Shown one piece after another: positions 33,855 to 42,118 of a DNA stretch of 64,000 nt. The notes below the pieces were generated by a model, which was not told where the DNA came from, did not search any database, and saw only the letters and a list, made by a program, of their open reading frames with translations. This DNA comes from an uncultured Oscillospiraceae bacterium (GTDB taxonomy: Bacteria; Bacillota; Clostridia; Oscillospirales; Acutalibacteraceae), in contig URED01000003.1 in assembly GCA_900546785.1 (NCBI GenBank), positions 7,749-71,748 on the forward strand, given 5' to 3'. Positions within the stretch are counted from its first letter, which is position 1. The number at the start of each line of letters is the position of its first letter. The translations under genes were made by a program, and so were the position numbers.

Positions 33855-35874
33855 TATTCAGCCTTCCTTTCAGAGATTTTAAGATTTTTGAACTTTCAAG
33901 ATCCACCTTCTGCGCCGCTTCGCATATTTTGATGGAACCGCCGTCATAGCTGATAAGCGAACATTCATGAAAGGCGCGCAATGCAAACATCATTTGCGCA
34001 TATGTAACGCCGGACAGAGAAAAATAAAGGCTGTCCGCATCGGTATAAACGTTTTTTCTTTTTCTCAGAGCTTTATACACCTCGGCACAGACCTGCCGAC
34101 CGGGATAAACATCTTTGGAATTATTTTTACCTGCAAGAAAGAGCTGATACGCCTCTCTTTGTGAAAAATACGCATCTTCATCCATAGCGCTCTTTCTTAT
34201 ATCCACCGCCTGCACCGAAAGGTATTCACGCCCGTTATACGGATTCACGCCGATTCTGACAGCGGCATCGATCTTTTCCCCGGGAATAAACGGAAATCTA
34301 TCCGGCGAAGTGCCGAATTTGACGATTCTGATTTTTCTGCCTTTTTTCTCACATTCAAGGCGAATATGCTTGCCGCCGCCCATTGGGGTTATACTGATAA
34401 GCTCAAGATTCATAAGCGCGAACACGGCGCGCTTATTGCCCTCGCCGTAAGGCTCAAGGATCTTAAGATCCTTTGCCAGTTCAACGCTCAGATAAAACGG
34501 TGATATTTTAAAATCTATATCCACGGTCTGCGGCGGCATAGCGGGATATTTTTGCGCAGCGAACGCATTGATCTTATCTCTGAAAACATCTATATCCGCA
34601 GCACTGAGGCTTAGCCCCGCAGCGCCGGGATGCCCGCCGAAATGCGTTAGCATATCGGCGCAGCTTGAAACAGCTTCAAAGATATTGAAGCCCTGCACGC
34701 TTCTTGCCGAGCCGCGGGCAGTGCCGTCCTCGTCAACACCTATGATTATACTTGGTTTTTCATATTTTTCGCAGATCCTGGAAGCTACTATACCCACTAC
34801 GCCCTGATGATAGCCCTTTCCGGCAACGACTATGACACGCGCCGAGGCAAGCGCAGGTTCGGCAGACAGCTGCTTTACAACATCCCCAAATATCTCCTGC
34901 TCCAGTTCCTGACGGTGCGTATTGTTTTCATTAAGCTGCTCTGCGATGAAATCCGCCTTTGCGGGATCCTCGCAAACAAGAAGCTCCACCGCTCTTGCGG
35001 CGTGTTCCAGCCTGCCCGTTGCGTTGATGCGCGGGCAAACGGAAAACGCCACATTTGTGGAGTTGATCTCCTTATCCGATAAGCCTGCCGCTTTTATGAG
35101 CGCGGCAATACCGGGGCGCGGATCTTCATTGATCAGGCGAACGCCCGTTTTAACGATGGCTCTGTTTTCATCGCACAGCGGCATAATATCCGCTATGGTG
35201 CCGATTGCGGCAAGATCTGCATAGCGGTACAAAATATCGTCCGTATCGCCGTAAAGCGCGCATGCAAGCTTAAACGCCACGCCCACGCCTGCAAAATCCG
35301 TAAAAGGCAACTCGCCGTCCTGCAAATGCGGGTTTACAACAGCCTCGGCACGGGGAAGTGTTTCCGGCACCTGATGGTGATCTGTAATGACCAGCTCCAG
35401 ACCGAGGGAATAGGCATATTCCGCCTCTTCAACGGCACTGATACCGTTATCGACCGTAATGATCAGGCGGGTGCCGTTCTCCGCAAGCTTTTTGACGGCG
35501 CTCATATTGAGGCCGTAGCCCTCGGAATCACGCGACGGAATATAATAATCCACATTACCGCCCATATCGCTGAAAAGCGAATACAAAAGCGCGGTGGAAG
35601 TTACGCCGTCACAATCATAATCGCCGTATACGGTGATCTTTTCTCCAAGGGAGATTGCCTGCTCGATCCGGCTGACAGCCGCTTCCATGCCGGAAAGCGC
35701 ATAAGGGTCTGAAATACGAACGGAAGAGGAAATGAATTCAGAGACCTTAAGCTCATCATCAAATCCCCTTGCGGCAAGCAAATACGCAACAAAAGCGTCC
35801 ATATTAAATTTTTCGCTGATTGCGGATGCCTTTTCCTTATCCGCATTTGCAATACGCCATTTTTTATGAGCCAT
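33847..35874 (-). CDS. recJ: Single-stranded-DNA-specific exonuclease RecJ
   Basis: 675 residues. DHH phosphoesterase core: VYGDYDCDGVTSTALLYS (about 78-95) and LVITDHHQVPE (about 160-170), then the DHHA1 domain with HFGGHPGAAGLSLSAADID and an OB-like C-terminal part. RecJ digests single-stranded DNA 5' to 3' in recombination and mismatch repair. Its ATG overlaps the hisE stop (TAATG-type junction) and its end overlaps relA by eight bases, so it is translated as part of the his-recJ-relA train. Confidence 0.95.
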   Translation of the reverse strand: MAHKKWRIANADKEKASAISEKFNMDAFVAYLLAARGFDDELKVSEFISSSVRISDPYALSGMEAAVSRIEQAISLGEKITVYGDYDCDGVTSTALLYSLFSDMGGNVDYYIPSRDSEGYGLNMSAVKKLAENGTRLIITVDNGISAVEEAEYAYSLGLELVITDHHQVPETLPRAEAVVNPHLQDGELPFTDFAGVGVAFKLACALYGDTDDILYRYADLAAIGTIADIMPLCDENRAIVKTGVRLINEDPRPGIAALIKAAGLSDKEINSTNVAFSVCPRINATGRLEHAARAVELLVCEDPAKADFIAEQLNENNTHRQELEQEIFGDVVKQLSAEPALASARVIVVAGKGYHQGVVGIVASRICEKYEKPSIIIGVDEDGTARGSARSVQGFNIFEAVSSCADMLTHFGGHPGAAGLSLSAADIDVFRDKINAFAAQKYPAMPPQTVDIDFKISPFYLSVELAKDLKILEPYGEGNKRAVFALMNLELISITPMGGGKHIRLECEKKGRKIRIVKFGTSPDRFPFIPGEKIDAAVRIGVNPYNGREYLSVQAVDIRKSAMDEDAYFSQREAYQLFLAGKNNSKDVYPGRQVCAEVYKALRKRKNVYTDADSLYFSLSGVTYAQMMFALRAFHECSLISYDGGSIKICEAAQKVDLESSKILKSLKGRLNIE

Positions 35875-36206
35875 TACGAATCTTTATCCACCACATGAAA
35901 TTTCTTTAGATTGGAACGCTTTTGGGCTCTTTTTTCAAGCTCTGCCTCAACATCTTCGGGCGTAATGCCCTGATACGCCATCATAACAAGGATATGATAG
36001 AGAAGATCGGAAATTTCGTAAACCGTTTCTTCTTTATCGTTATTTTTAGCCGCAATAACGGTCTCCGTACACTCCTCACCAACCTTTTTCAGGATCTTAT
36101 CTATACCCTGCTCAAAAAGATAGGCCGTATAAGAGCCCTCGCTTTTTTCGTTTTTTCTGTCTATAATGACCTGATATTCGTTTTTGATATAATCCATTTT
36201 ACTCAA
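35874..36206 (-). CDS. hisE: Phosphoribosyl-ATP pyrophosphatase
   Basis: 110 residues. Second step of histidine synthesis: phosphoribosyl-ATP to phosphoribosyl-AMP plus pyrophosphate. All-alpha MazG-like fold with [15 protein letters not shown] (metal site) and [14 protein letters not shown]. HisE is a separate gene here rather than fused to HisI; it overlaps hisI by eight bases. Its stop overlaps the recJ start by one base. Confidence 0.95.
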   Translation of the reverse strand: MSKMDYIKNEYQVIIDRKNEKSEGSYTAYLFEQGIDKILKKVGEECTETVIAAKNNDKEETVYEISDLLYHILVMMAYQGITPEDVEAELEKRAQKRSNLKKFHVVDKDS

Positions 36207-36528
36207 AATCCTTTATTTTATTAAAAAAACAGCTGTGACTGCCGGTATGGCAGGCGGCGCCTGTTTGTATGACCTCTATAAGCAAGGTGTCGTCATCGCA
36301 ATCTCCGTATATGGAAACGATCTTTTGCAGATGACCGCTTGTGGCGCCCTTATTCCAAAGCTCCTGCCTGCTTCTTGACCAGAACCAGGTATAGCCCGTT
36401 TCAAGCGTTTTTTTCAGTGATTCCCGGTTCATATACGCAAGCATAAGCACCTGCCCGGTGCCGTGCTCCTGAATAACGGCCGGGATCAGCTCTGATTTCT
36501 TAAAATATCTTTCAATATCCACCGTCAT
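36199..36528 (-). CDS. hisI: Phosphoribosyl-AMP cyclohydrolase
   Basis: 109 residues, full length for the stand-alone enzyme. Opens the purine ring of PR-AMP in the third step of histidine synthesis; zinc enzyme. Key residues: [19 protein letters not shown] (substrate loop), [12 protein letters not shown] (metal-binding Asp and Cys) and [13 protein letters not shown] (zinc cysteines). It overlaps hisA by four bases (ATGA-type junction) and hisE by eight. Confidence 0.96.
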   Translation of the reverse strand: MTVDIERYFKKSELIPAVIQEHGTGQVLMLAYMNRESLKKTLETGYTWFWSRSRQELWNKGATSGHLQKIVSIYGDCDDDTLLIEVIQTGAACHTGSHSCFFNKIKDFE

Positions 36529-37241
36529 GTTTTACACACCTCCAGCGCTTCTTTCAGATTGAGCGTGCCGCTGTAAATGCTTTTGCCGCAGATTGCGCCG
36601 TAAAGCGACAGCGATTTCAGCGCTTTGATATCCTCTATATTCGTGATACCGCCGGAGGCGATGATATTGCAGGAAACGGCATGATCAATCTCTTCAAGCT
36701 GCGCAAGATTGGGGCCTGAGAGCGTACCGTCCTTGGAAATATCGGTAAAAATGATCGTTTCCACGCCAAACTGCTCCATTTTTTTTGCAAGCTCGGTAAA
36801 ATAGATATCGGAAGTCTGCGTCCAGCCCTCTGCAGCGGCATAGCCGTTTTTGGCGTCTATGCCAACAGCGATCTTATTTCCGAATTCCCCTGCCGCCTCT
36901 TTGACGAGCTGCGGGTCTTTCAGTGCGACAGAACCGAGTATCACCCTTGAAATACCGCCCGACAGGTAAAATTCAATATCCCGCATCGTTCTGATACCGC
37001 CGCCGAGCTCGACTTTAAGAGAAGTATTTTCGGCAACGCTCAGAAAGATATCCGTATTCACGCGCTTTTTCTGCAAAGAGCCGTCAAGATCCACCATATG
37101 GATCCACTCTGCGCCGGCTTTTTCAAATTCCTTTGCCGTATCCAAAGCGTTTTCGGCTACCTGACCGGCGGTGGAGAAATCGCCCTTATACAGCCTTACG
37201 GGTTTACCGCCCATGATATCAACAGCAGGCAAGATGATCAT
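36525..37241 (-). CDS. hisA: Phosphoribosylformimino-AICAR-P isomerase
   Basis: 238 residues, (beta/alpha)8 barrel. Isomerises ProFAR to PRFAR, fourth step of histidine synthesis. N-terminal [18 protein letters not shown] with the catalytic Asp in [12 protein letters not shown] (phosphate site), [15 protein letters not shown] with the second catalytic Asp, and [11 protein letters not shown]. It directly follows hisB (one-base overlap) where hisH would normally sit; HisF, the cyclase partner that uses its product, is not in the window. Confidence 0.95.
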   Translation of the reverse strand: MIILPAVDIMGGKPVRLYKGDFSTAGQVAENALDTAKEFEKAGAEWIHMVDLDGSLQKKRVNTDIFLSVAENTSLKVELGGGIRTMRDIEFYLSGGISRVILGSVALKDPQLVKEAAGEFGNKIAVGIDAKNGYAAAEGWTQTSDIYFTELAKKMEQFGVETIIFTDISKDGTLSGPNLAQLEEIDHAVSCNIIASGGITNIEDIKALKSLSLYGAICGKSIYSGTLNLKEALEVCKT

Positions 37242-37816
37242 TACAACACCCCTTTTGTTGAGAGCACGCCGCCGTCCTTTTGCGCAACGGCAGCATGAAG
37301 GGCATGACCGAACGCCTTGAACAGCGCCTCAATAATATGATGCGAATTATTGCCGTAAAGCGCGTTCAAGTGGAGCGTTATACCCGCGTTCTGCGCAACG
37401 GCGCGGAAAAATTCCACAGTGCAGCAGGTTTCGTAATCGCCGCATCTTTCCTCTGCGAAATCCGCGTTGAAAACAAGATACGGTCTGTTTGATATATCAA
37501 GCGCGCAGAAAGCAAGCGCTTCATCCATGGGAACATAAAATGAACCGTAGCGCGCAATGCCGCCCATATCGCCGAGCGCCTGCCCGATGGCGGTTCCGAG
37601 CGCGATACCCGTATCCTCTACCGTATGGTGGGTATCGACCTCAAGATCGCCCTTAACGCTGAGCGAAAGGCCAAAACCGCCGTGAACGGCAAAAGCCGTA
37701 AGCATATGATCAAAAAAACCGATGCCGGTATGTATTTCCACAGCGCCGCCGTCCAGCGAAAGCGCAAGGCTGATATCCGTTTCTTTCGTTTTTCTGTTAA
37801 TCTGAGCCGTTCTCAT
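37241..37816 (-). CDS. hisB: Imidazoleglycerol-phosphate dehydratase
   Basis: 191 residues. Removes water from imidazoleglycerol phosphate in histidine synthesis; manganese enzyme. Duplicated half-domains with the metal histidines are visible: GIGFFDHMLTAFAVHGGF, DLEVDTHHTVEDTGIALG, and ALYGNNSHHIIEALFKAFGHAL. This is the monofunctional form without the phosphatase domain; no histidinol phosphatase is seen in the window. Confidence 0.96.
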   Translation of the reverse strand: MRTAQINRKTKETDISLALSLDGGAVEIHTGIGFFDHMLTAFAVHGGFGLSLSVKGDLEVDTHHTVEDTGIALGTAIGQALGDMGGIARYGSFYVPMDEALAFCALDISNRPYLVFNADFAEERCGDYETCCTVEFFRAVAQNAGITLHLNALYGNNSHHIIEALFKAFGHALHAAVAQKDGGVLSTKGVL

Positions 37817-37831
37817 AGTAACCCTCCGAGA

Positions 37832-38035
37832 TTATTTTGATCTGCCGAACAGGCGTTTGAGCTTTTCTTCATTCTGCGCTTTGAGCGCCTGCGCCTGAGA
37901 CGGATCGGCAGTTATATGATATACGCCGCCCTCCGCCGCATTTTCAAAAAGACATACAGGGGCGTTTGCAGTTTTGCCGTTTTCAAGCTCCAAAACCGCC
38001 GTATCTTTTTCAATTCTGTTAATGATAACTCTCAT
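37832..38035 (-). CDS. DUF3006 domain protein
   Basis: 67 residues from the ATG at 38035 (MRVIINRIEKDTAVLELENGK), overlapping the end of the MBL lipoprotein gene by 17 bases; the frame is open upstream but that part lies inside its neighbour. DUF3006 proteins are small beta-rich proteins of unknown function that typically accompany ComEC-like MBL hydrolases, as here. The basic end (KLKRLFGRSK) is notable. The two genes are inserted in the middle of the his operon. Confidence 0.8.
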   Translation of the reverse strand: MRVIINRIEKDTAVLELENGKTANAPVCLFENAAEGGVYHITADPSQAQALKAQNEEKLKRLFGRSK

Positions 38036-39140
38036 CGTAATCCGCCATGCAGTTTTTACAGGGCGTATAACCCTCGCTTTCCAGCTGTTCAACTGATTTT
38101 GAAGTAAATTCTTTATTCTTTTCAGACATATTTGCAGCAAAGGAACAATCCGGCAGATGGATCTTTTTAGAAGAAGTATTTAAAATATAGGAATATTCGG
38201 CGCTCTGCTGCGCGGCAGAAGTTGTTTCTGCCGAAGTCTGCGCCTGAGATGATGTTTCAGCCGGCGTTTCGGCGTTCTGAGAAGTATTGACCGTTAATCC
38301 TTCGCCGTCTGACGTGATCACGATATTGCCGAGCAGATCCGTGCGCAGGATCTGCGCGCCCGCATTCTGCCAGCGGCCGACCGCTTCGGCGGACGGATGA
38401 CCGTAAGAATTGTCCTTGCCCACCTCAAACACGGCATACTGCGGGGATACACGGTCTGCAAACTGCTGTGAAGAAGAGGTATCAGAACCGTGGTGACCTA
38501 CCTTAATCACGTTTGCCGAAACATCAGCCGTGATCTGCTGCTCAGAAAGTTCTTCGGCGTCACCCATAAACAGAAACGAAGTGCTGCCGTAAGTCAGCTT
38601 AAGCACAGCGGAATAATTATTAAGCTCGCTGTATTCGTCTTCTACGGGTGCAAGAAATTCGGCGCAAAGCCCGTTTTCATCTATAACGCCCACGGACGCA
38701 GCCGCCTGCGTAACCATGCAGCCCTCTGCCTCAACTCTGTCCAGAAATTCGCCGTAGATTGCGGACGATGACGAGACATTCGGCATATACACATTTTCCA
38801 CATCAAAATCGGCAAGCACCTGCGGCAGACCGCCGATATGATCGGAATGCGGATGCGTTGCAACAAGATAGGTGATCTCACTGTAACCGAGCGAGGAGAT
38901 ATAGCTGCAAACGGTTTCCCCGTATTCCCTTTCACCGCCGTCTATGAGCATCGTTTCTCCGCCGGGCAATTCAATAAATTCGCTGTCTCCCTGCCCTACG
39001 TCTATAAAATGCACGGCAAGCATTCCGTTTTGAGCGGCGCCGGAAAATGAAGTTGCCTCACTGCCTACAGGCGCCGAGCAGGCGCACAAAAGCGCTGTCA
39101 CCATCACGGCAAAAACTGCCGCGATCCTTTTGAATCGCAT
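38019..39140 (-). CDS. Lipoprotein ComEC/Rec2-type MBL hydrolase
   Basis: 373 residues. N-terminal signal MRFKRIAAVFAVMVTALLCAC with a lipobox-like LCAC (cysteine 21), so probably anchored outside the membrane. The MBL domain (about 40-290) has VDVGQ-type opening IDVGQGDSEFIEL, LVATHPHSDHIGGLP (HxHxDH), MGDAEE and KVGHHGSDTSSS, the pattern of the ComEC C-terminal nuclease domain. A Ser/Thr/Ala/Gln linker (about 295-315) leads to a C-terminal Ada-like metal-binding module: IHLPDCSFAANMSEKN and PCKNCMADY. An extracellular nuclease or phosphodiesterase is likely. Why it is between hisD and hisB is unclear. Confidence 0.85.
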   Translation of the reverse strand: MRFKRIAAVFAVMVTALLCACSAPVGSEATSFSGAAQNGMLAVHFIDVGQGDSEFIELPGGETMLIDGGEREYGETVCSYISSLGYSEITYLVATHPHSDHIGGLPQVLADFDVENVYMPNVSSSSAIYGEFLDRVEAEGCMVTQAAASVGVIDENGLCAEFLAPVEDEYSELNNYSAVLKLTYGSTSFLFMGDAEELSEQQITADVSANVIKVGHHGSDTSSSQQFADRVSPQYAVFEVGKDNSYGHPSAEAVGRWQNAGAQILRTDLLGNIVITSDGEGLTVNTSQNAETPAETSSQAQTSAETTSAAQQSAEYSYILNTSSKKIHLPDCSFAANMSEKNKEFTSKSVEQLESEGYTPCKNCMADYDESYH

Positions 39141-39141
39141 A

Positions 39142-40422
39142 TTAAAATCTGACCTTTATACTGTTTGCGTGCGCCGTTAAGCCCTCTGTTTCGGCAAGGG
39201 TGATAATATCGTCCTTCGCTTTTTTCAATTCCGCTTCCGTATAATAAATGAAAGAAGATTTTTTGATAAAGCTGTCTACAGACAGCGGGCTGAAGAACCT
39301 TGCCGTGCCGCTTGTGGGCAGCACATGGTTGGGGCCGGCATAGTAATCGCCGAGCGGCTCGGGCGACCAATGGCCCAAAAATACCGAGCCGGCGTTATCC
39401 AGCATACCTATATATTTCAGCGGCTCCTCCACACACATTTCAAGATGCTCCGGCGCAAGCTCGTTTGCAAATTTGATCGCCTGCTGCATATCCTCGCAAA
39501 CGATGATCTCGCCGTAATCCTGAAGCGAGCGTTCTATGATCTCCTGCCTTTCAAGGAATTTGATCTGCCGCTCGATTTCCTTTACCGTAGCGCGGGCAAC
39601 GGTTTCTGAAGTTGTGAGCAGAATGGCGGACGCCATTTGGTCATGCTCTGCCTGGCTCATAAGATCAGCCGCAAGGAAAGCGGGCTTTGCAGACTTATCC
39701 GCAACGATCAGGATCTCAGACGGGCCGGCGACCATATCTATATCCACAACGCCGTAAAGAAGCCGCTTTGCAGTTGCAACAAAGATATTGCCGGGGCCTA
39801 CGATCTTATCCACCTTCGGTATCTTTTCCGTGCCGTAAGCAAGGGCGGCTATTGCCTGTGCGCCGCCGCAAAGGAATACTTTATCCACACCGGCGACCGC
39901 CGCCGCAGCCATGATATAGGGATTGGGATTGCCCTCCGCGCCGGGGGGCGTGACCATTATAATCTCTTTTACACCTGCGATCTTTGCGGGAACGGCATTC
40001 ATAAGCACGGAACTCGGATATGCCGCCGTGCCGCCGGGAACGTAGATGCCCACTCTGTGCAGGCCCCTGATGCGCTGACCCATGATAACGCCGTTTTGCT
40101 CCGTAGTGAGCCAGCTTTGCTGCGCCTGCCTTTGATGAAAGCGGAAAATATTTTCCTGTGCGCGCGTAATGGCGGCTTTAAAATCATCGTCAACAAGATC
40201 AAGATACTGCTGAAGCTCGTCCTTTTCTATAACGGTTTTTTTAGGCACGCTGCCGTCAAAGCGGGAGGTATATTCGCGAACCGCCTCGTCGCCGCCCTCC
40301 TTTACGCCGTTTATAATCGAGGTAACGATCTCTAAGATCTTAGGATCGGTCTCCCCGCTGCGCTTTTTCAGATTTTCAACAACGGCGTACTCGGCTTTTC
40401 CGTTTGCTTTTGTAATTTTCAT
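39142..40422 (-). CDS. hisD: Histidinol dehydrogenase
   Basis: 426 residues. Last two steps of histidine synthesis: histidinol to histidine with two NAD+. Zinc enzyme. Motifs: VGIYVPGGTAAYPSSVLMN, CGGAQAIAALAYGTEKIPKVD (with part of the HisD signature), DMVAGPSEILIVAD, LMSQAEHDQMASAILLT (zinc ligands Gln and His) and LAPEHLEMCVEEP (catalytic Glu-His). Complete. It lies 14 bases after the hisZ-hisG fusion gene. Confidence 0.97.
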   Translation of the reverse strand: MKITKANGKAEYAVVENLKKRSGETDPKILEIVTSIINGVKEGGDEAVREYTSRFDGSVPKKTVIEKDELQQYLDLVDDDFKAAITRAQENIFRFHQRQAQQSWLTTEQNGVIMGQRIRGLHRVGIYVPGGTAAYPSSVLMNAVPAKIAGVKEIIMVTPPGAEGNPNPYIMAAAAVAGVDKVFLCGGAQAIAALAYGTEKIPKVDKIVGPGNIFVATAKRLLYGVVDIDMVAGPSEILIVADKSAKPAFLAADLMSQAEHDQMASAILLTTSETVARATVKEIERQIKFLERQEIIERSLQDYGEIIVCEDMQQAIKFANELAPEHLEMCVEEPLKYIGMLDNAGSVFLGHWSPEPLGDYYAGPNHVLPTSGTARFFSPLSVDSFIKKSSFIYYTEAELKKAKDDIITLAETEGLTAHANSIKVRF

Positions 40423-40435
40423 TTAAAGACCTCTT

Positions 40436-42046
40436 TTACACTTTACTTGCAAGCTCCAGATCGGAAAGGAAGGATTCGATCTCCTGCTTTCTGAGTTTCA
40501 TGGAAGCCATATTTACGATTACTCTTGCGGAGATGGGCATGATCTCCTCCACAACCTCAAGCCCGTTTTCTTTCAGGGTTGAGCCTGTTTCAACAATATC
40601 CACGATACCGTCCGCAAGACCGAGCAGCGGAGCAAGCTCCACGCTGCCCTCTATTTTGATAACGTCCACATCCATGCCCTTTGCGCGGAAAAATTCCTTT
40701 GCCACCTTTGGGTATTTGGACGCGACTGTTTTTCTGGAATAGCCGCTGAAGAAATCCGTGCCTTTCGGGCAGGCAAGCGCAAAGCGGCACTTGCCGATAT
40801 TGAGATCCATGACCTCATAAAACGAACTGCCGTGCTCCACGATCGTATCCTTTCCGACGATGCCGATATCACACACGCCGTGCTCAACATAAGTTATGAC
40901 ATCGGGCGCTTTGGAAAGCACCGCTTCATATCCGTCCACGGGAAGGATGAGCCTTCTGCCTTTGTTTTCAAGCTGAGCGGTATCCAGCCCCATGATTTTG
41001 AAAAGCTTTACGCTTGATTTTTCAAGCCTGCCTTTTGTAAGCGCGATCCTGAGCGGACGCTCTACGTTTATGACCTCGTGCATAACGTCAAACAGGGCGT
41101 TGATATCCACGGCAAAACCGATAGCGGGCGCGTCCAGCCCGAATTTTGCGATCAGATTATCATACCGACCGCCGGAAAGGACGGAAACACCGGAGCCCTC
41201 CGCATAGCCCCTGAAGATCACGCCTGTATAATAATTTGAGCGGTTGACGAGGCCGAGATCTATCATAACATGCTTGCCGTGGCCGCGCTCGCAGAGCTTA
41301 TCATAGATATTTCCCAGGTAATCAAGGGCGGCATTTGCCCGTTCGGAAGAGTAAAGGCGCTTTGCTTCTTCAAGCACTTCCGGGCCGCCGAAAAGGCGCG
41401 GAAGCATACGGAGCACTCTTGTTTGCACGGTATCGCCTATTGTGGAAAGCAGATCGCTCAGGGCGGCAAAATTTTTGCTTTCCGTAAGCGAGCATATCTC
41501 CGCTTTTTGGGAGGAATCTATATCCATATCATCAAGGATGGCGTTGAAAAAGTCCGCATGGCCGATCTCAAGCGAATAGGACTTCAGATCGGAACGTTCA
41601 AGCGCCTCCAGCGCCATGGTAAGCACTTCCATATCGGCATCGGCAGAGCCGTCGCCTATAAGCTCTATACCGCTTTGCGGGATCTCATCCGTTCTGCCGG
41701 CATAGGCTTTATTTCTGGAAAAAACATTCTGATTATAATAAAGCCTTACCGGGAAATCAGCGCTGCTGAGCCTTGTTGCAACAAGGCGGGCAATGGGCAT
41801 TGTGTTATCCGGGCGCAAAACGGTAGTTCTGCCGTAAGCGTCGGTAAGCTTATACATAATATCCGATTCCATACCCGTATCGTTTTCAAAAACGTCTATA
41901 TACTCTATAGCCGGGGTGATGACCTTGCGGTAGTTTTTTTCCTTATATAACTGTGAAAGCGTAGTTTCTATCTTTTTTCTGTCATCACATTCCTCAAAGA
42001 GCAGATCTCTGCTGCCCTGAGGCGTAAGCTTTGCATATTTGTTCAT
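40436..42046 (-). CDS. hisZG: HisZ-HisG fusion: ATP phosphoribosyltransferase with its regulatory subunit
   Basis: 536 residues in one uninterrupted frame. Residues 1 to about 328 are HisZ, a catalytically dead histidyl-tRNA synthetase relative (LTPQGSRDLLFEE; TVLRPDNTMPIARLVATRL; SVLSGGRYDNLIAKFG). From residue 331 (PLRIALTKGRLEKSSVKLF) to the end is short-form HisG, with GICDIGIVGKDT-like VCDIGIVGKDTIVE and IVDIVETGSTLKENGL. Normally these are two genes forming a hetero-octamer; here they are joined with almost no linker. Starts the his train; promoter and operator-like palindrome lie just upstream. Confidence 0.94.
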   Translation of the reverse strand: MNKYAKLTPQGSRDLLFEECDDRKKIETTLSQLYKEKNYRKVITPAIEYIDVFENDTGMESDIMYKLTDAYGRTTVLRPDNTMPIARLVATRLSSADFPVRLYYNQNVFSRNKAYAGRTDEIPQSGIELIGDGSADADMEVLTMALEALERSDLKSYSLEIGHADFFNAILDDMDIDSSQKAEICSLTESKNFAALSDLLSTIGDTVQTRVLRMLPRLFGGPEVLEEAKRLYSSERANAALDYLGNIYDKLCERGHGKHVMIDLGLVNRSNYYTGVIFRGYAEGSGVSVLSGGRYDNLIAKFGLDAPAIGFAVDINALFDVMHEVINVERPLRIALTKGRLEKSSVKLFKIMGLDTAQLENKGRRLILPVDGYEAVLSKAPDVITYVEHGVCDIGIVGKDTIVEHGSSFYEVMDLNIGKCRFALACPKGTDFFSGYSRKTVASKYPKVAKEFFRAKGMDVDVIKIEGSVELAPLLGLADGIVDIVETGSTLKENGLEVVEEIMPISARVIVNMASMKLRKQEIESFLSDLELASKV

Positions 42047-42070
42047 ATTGCTACTCCGTCAGAATACTTT

Positions 42071-42118
42071 AGCGTGTTAACGCTTTAATATGCTACCACA
42101 TTGAATTGCACTTGTCAA
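42071..42118 (-). promoter_or_regulatory. his operon promoter with operator-like palindrome
   Basis: Minus strand -35 TTGACA (42113-42118), 17-base spacer, weak -10 TAGCAT (42090-42095), then the perfect five-base-arm repeat AGCGT-TAAC-ACGCT (42071-42084) where the transcript would start, 25 bases before the hisZG ATG. A repressor site such as for a TrpR-like HisR protein is plausible. No T-box leader fits in this short space. Confidence 0.6.

Noticed and set aside
42047-42118. T-box riboswitch ahead of the his operon
   Set aside because: Only about 70 bases separate polC and hisZG; there is no room for a T-box and no T-box sequence was seen.
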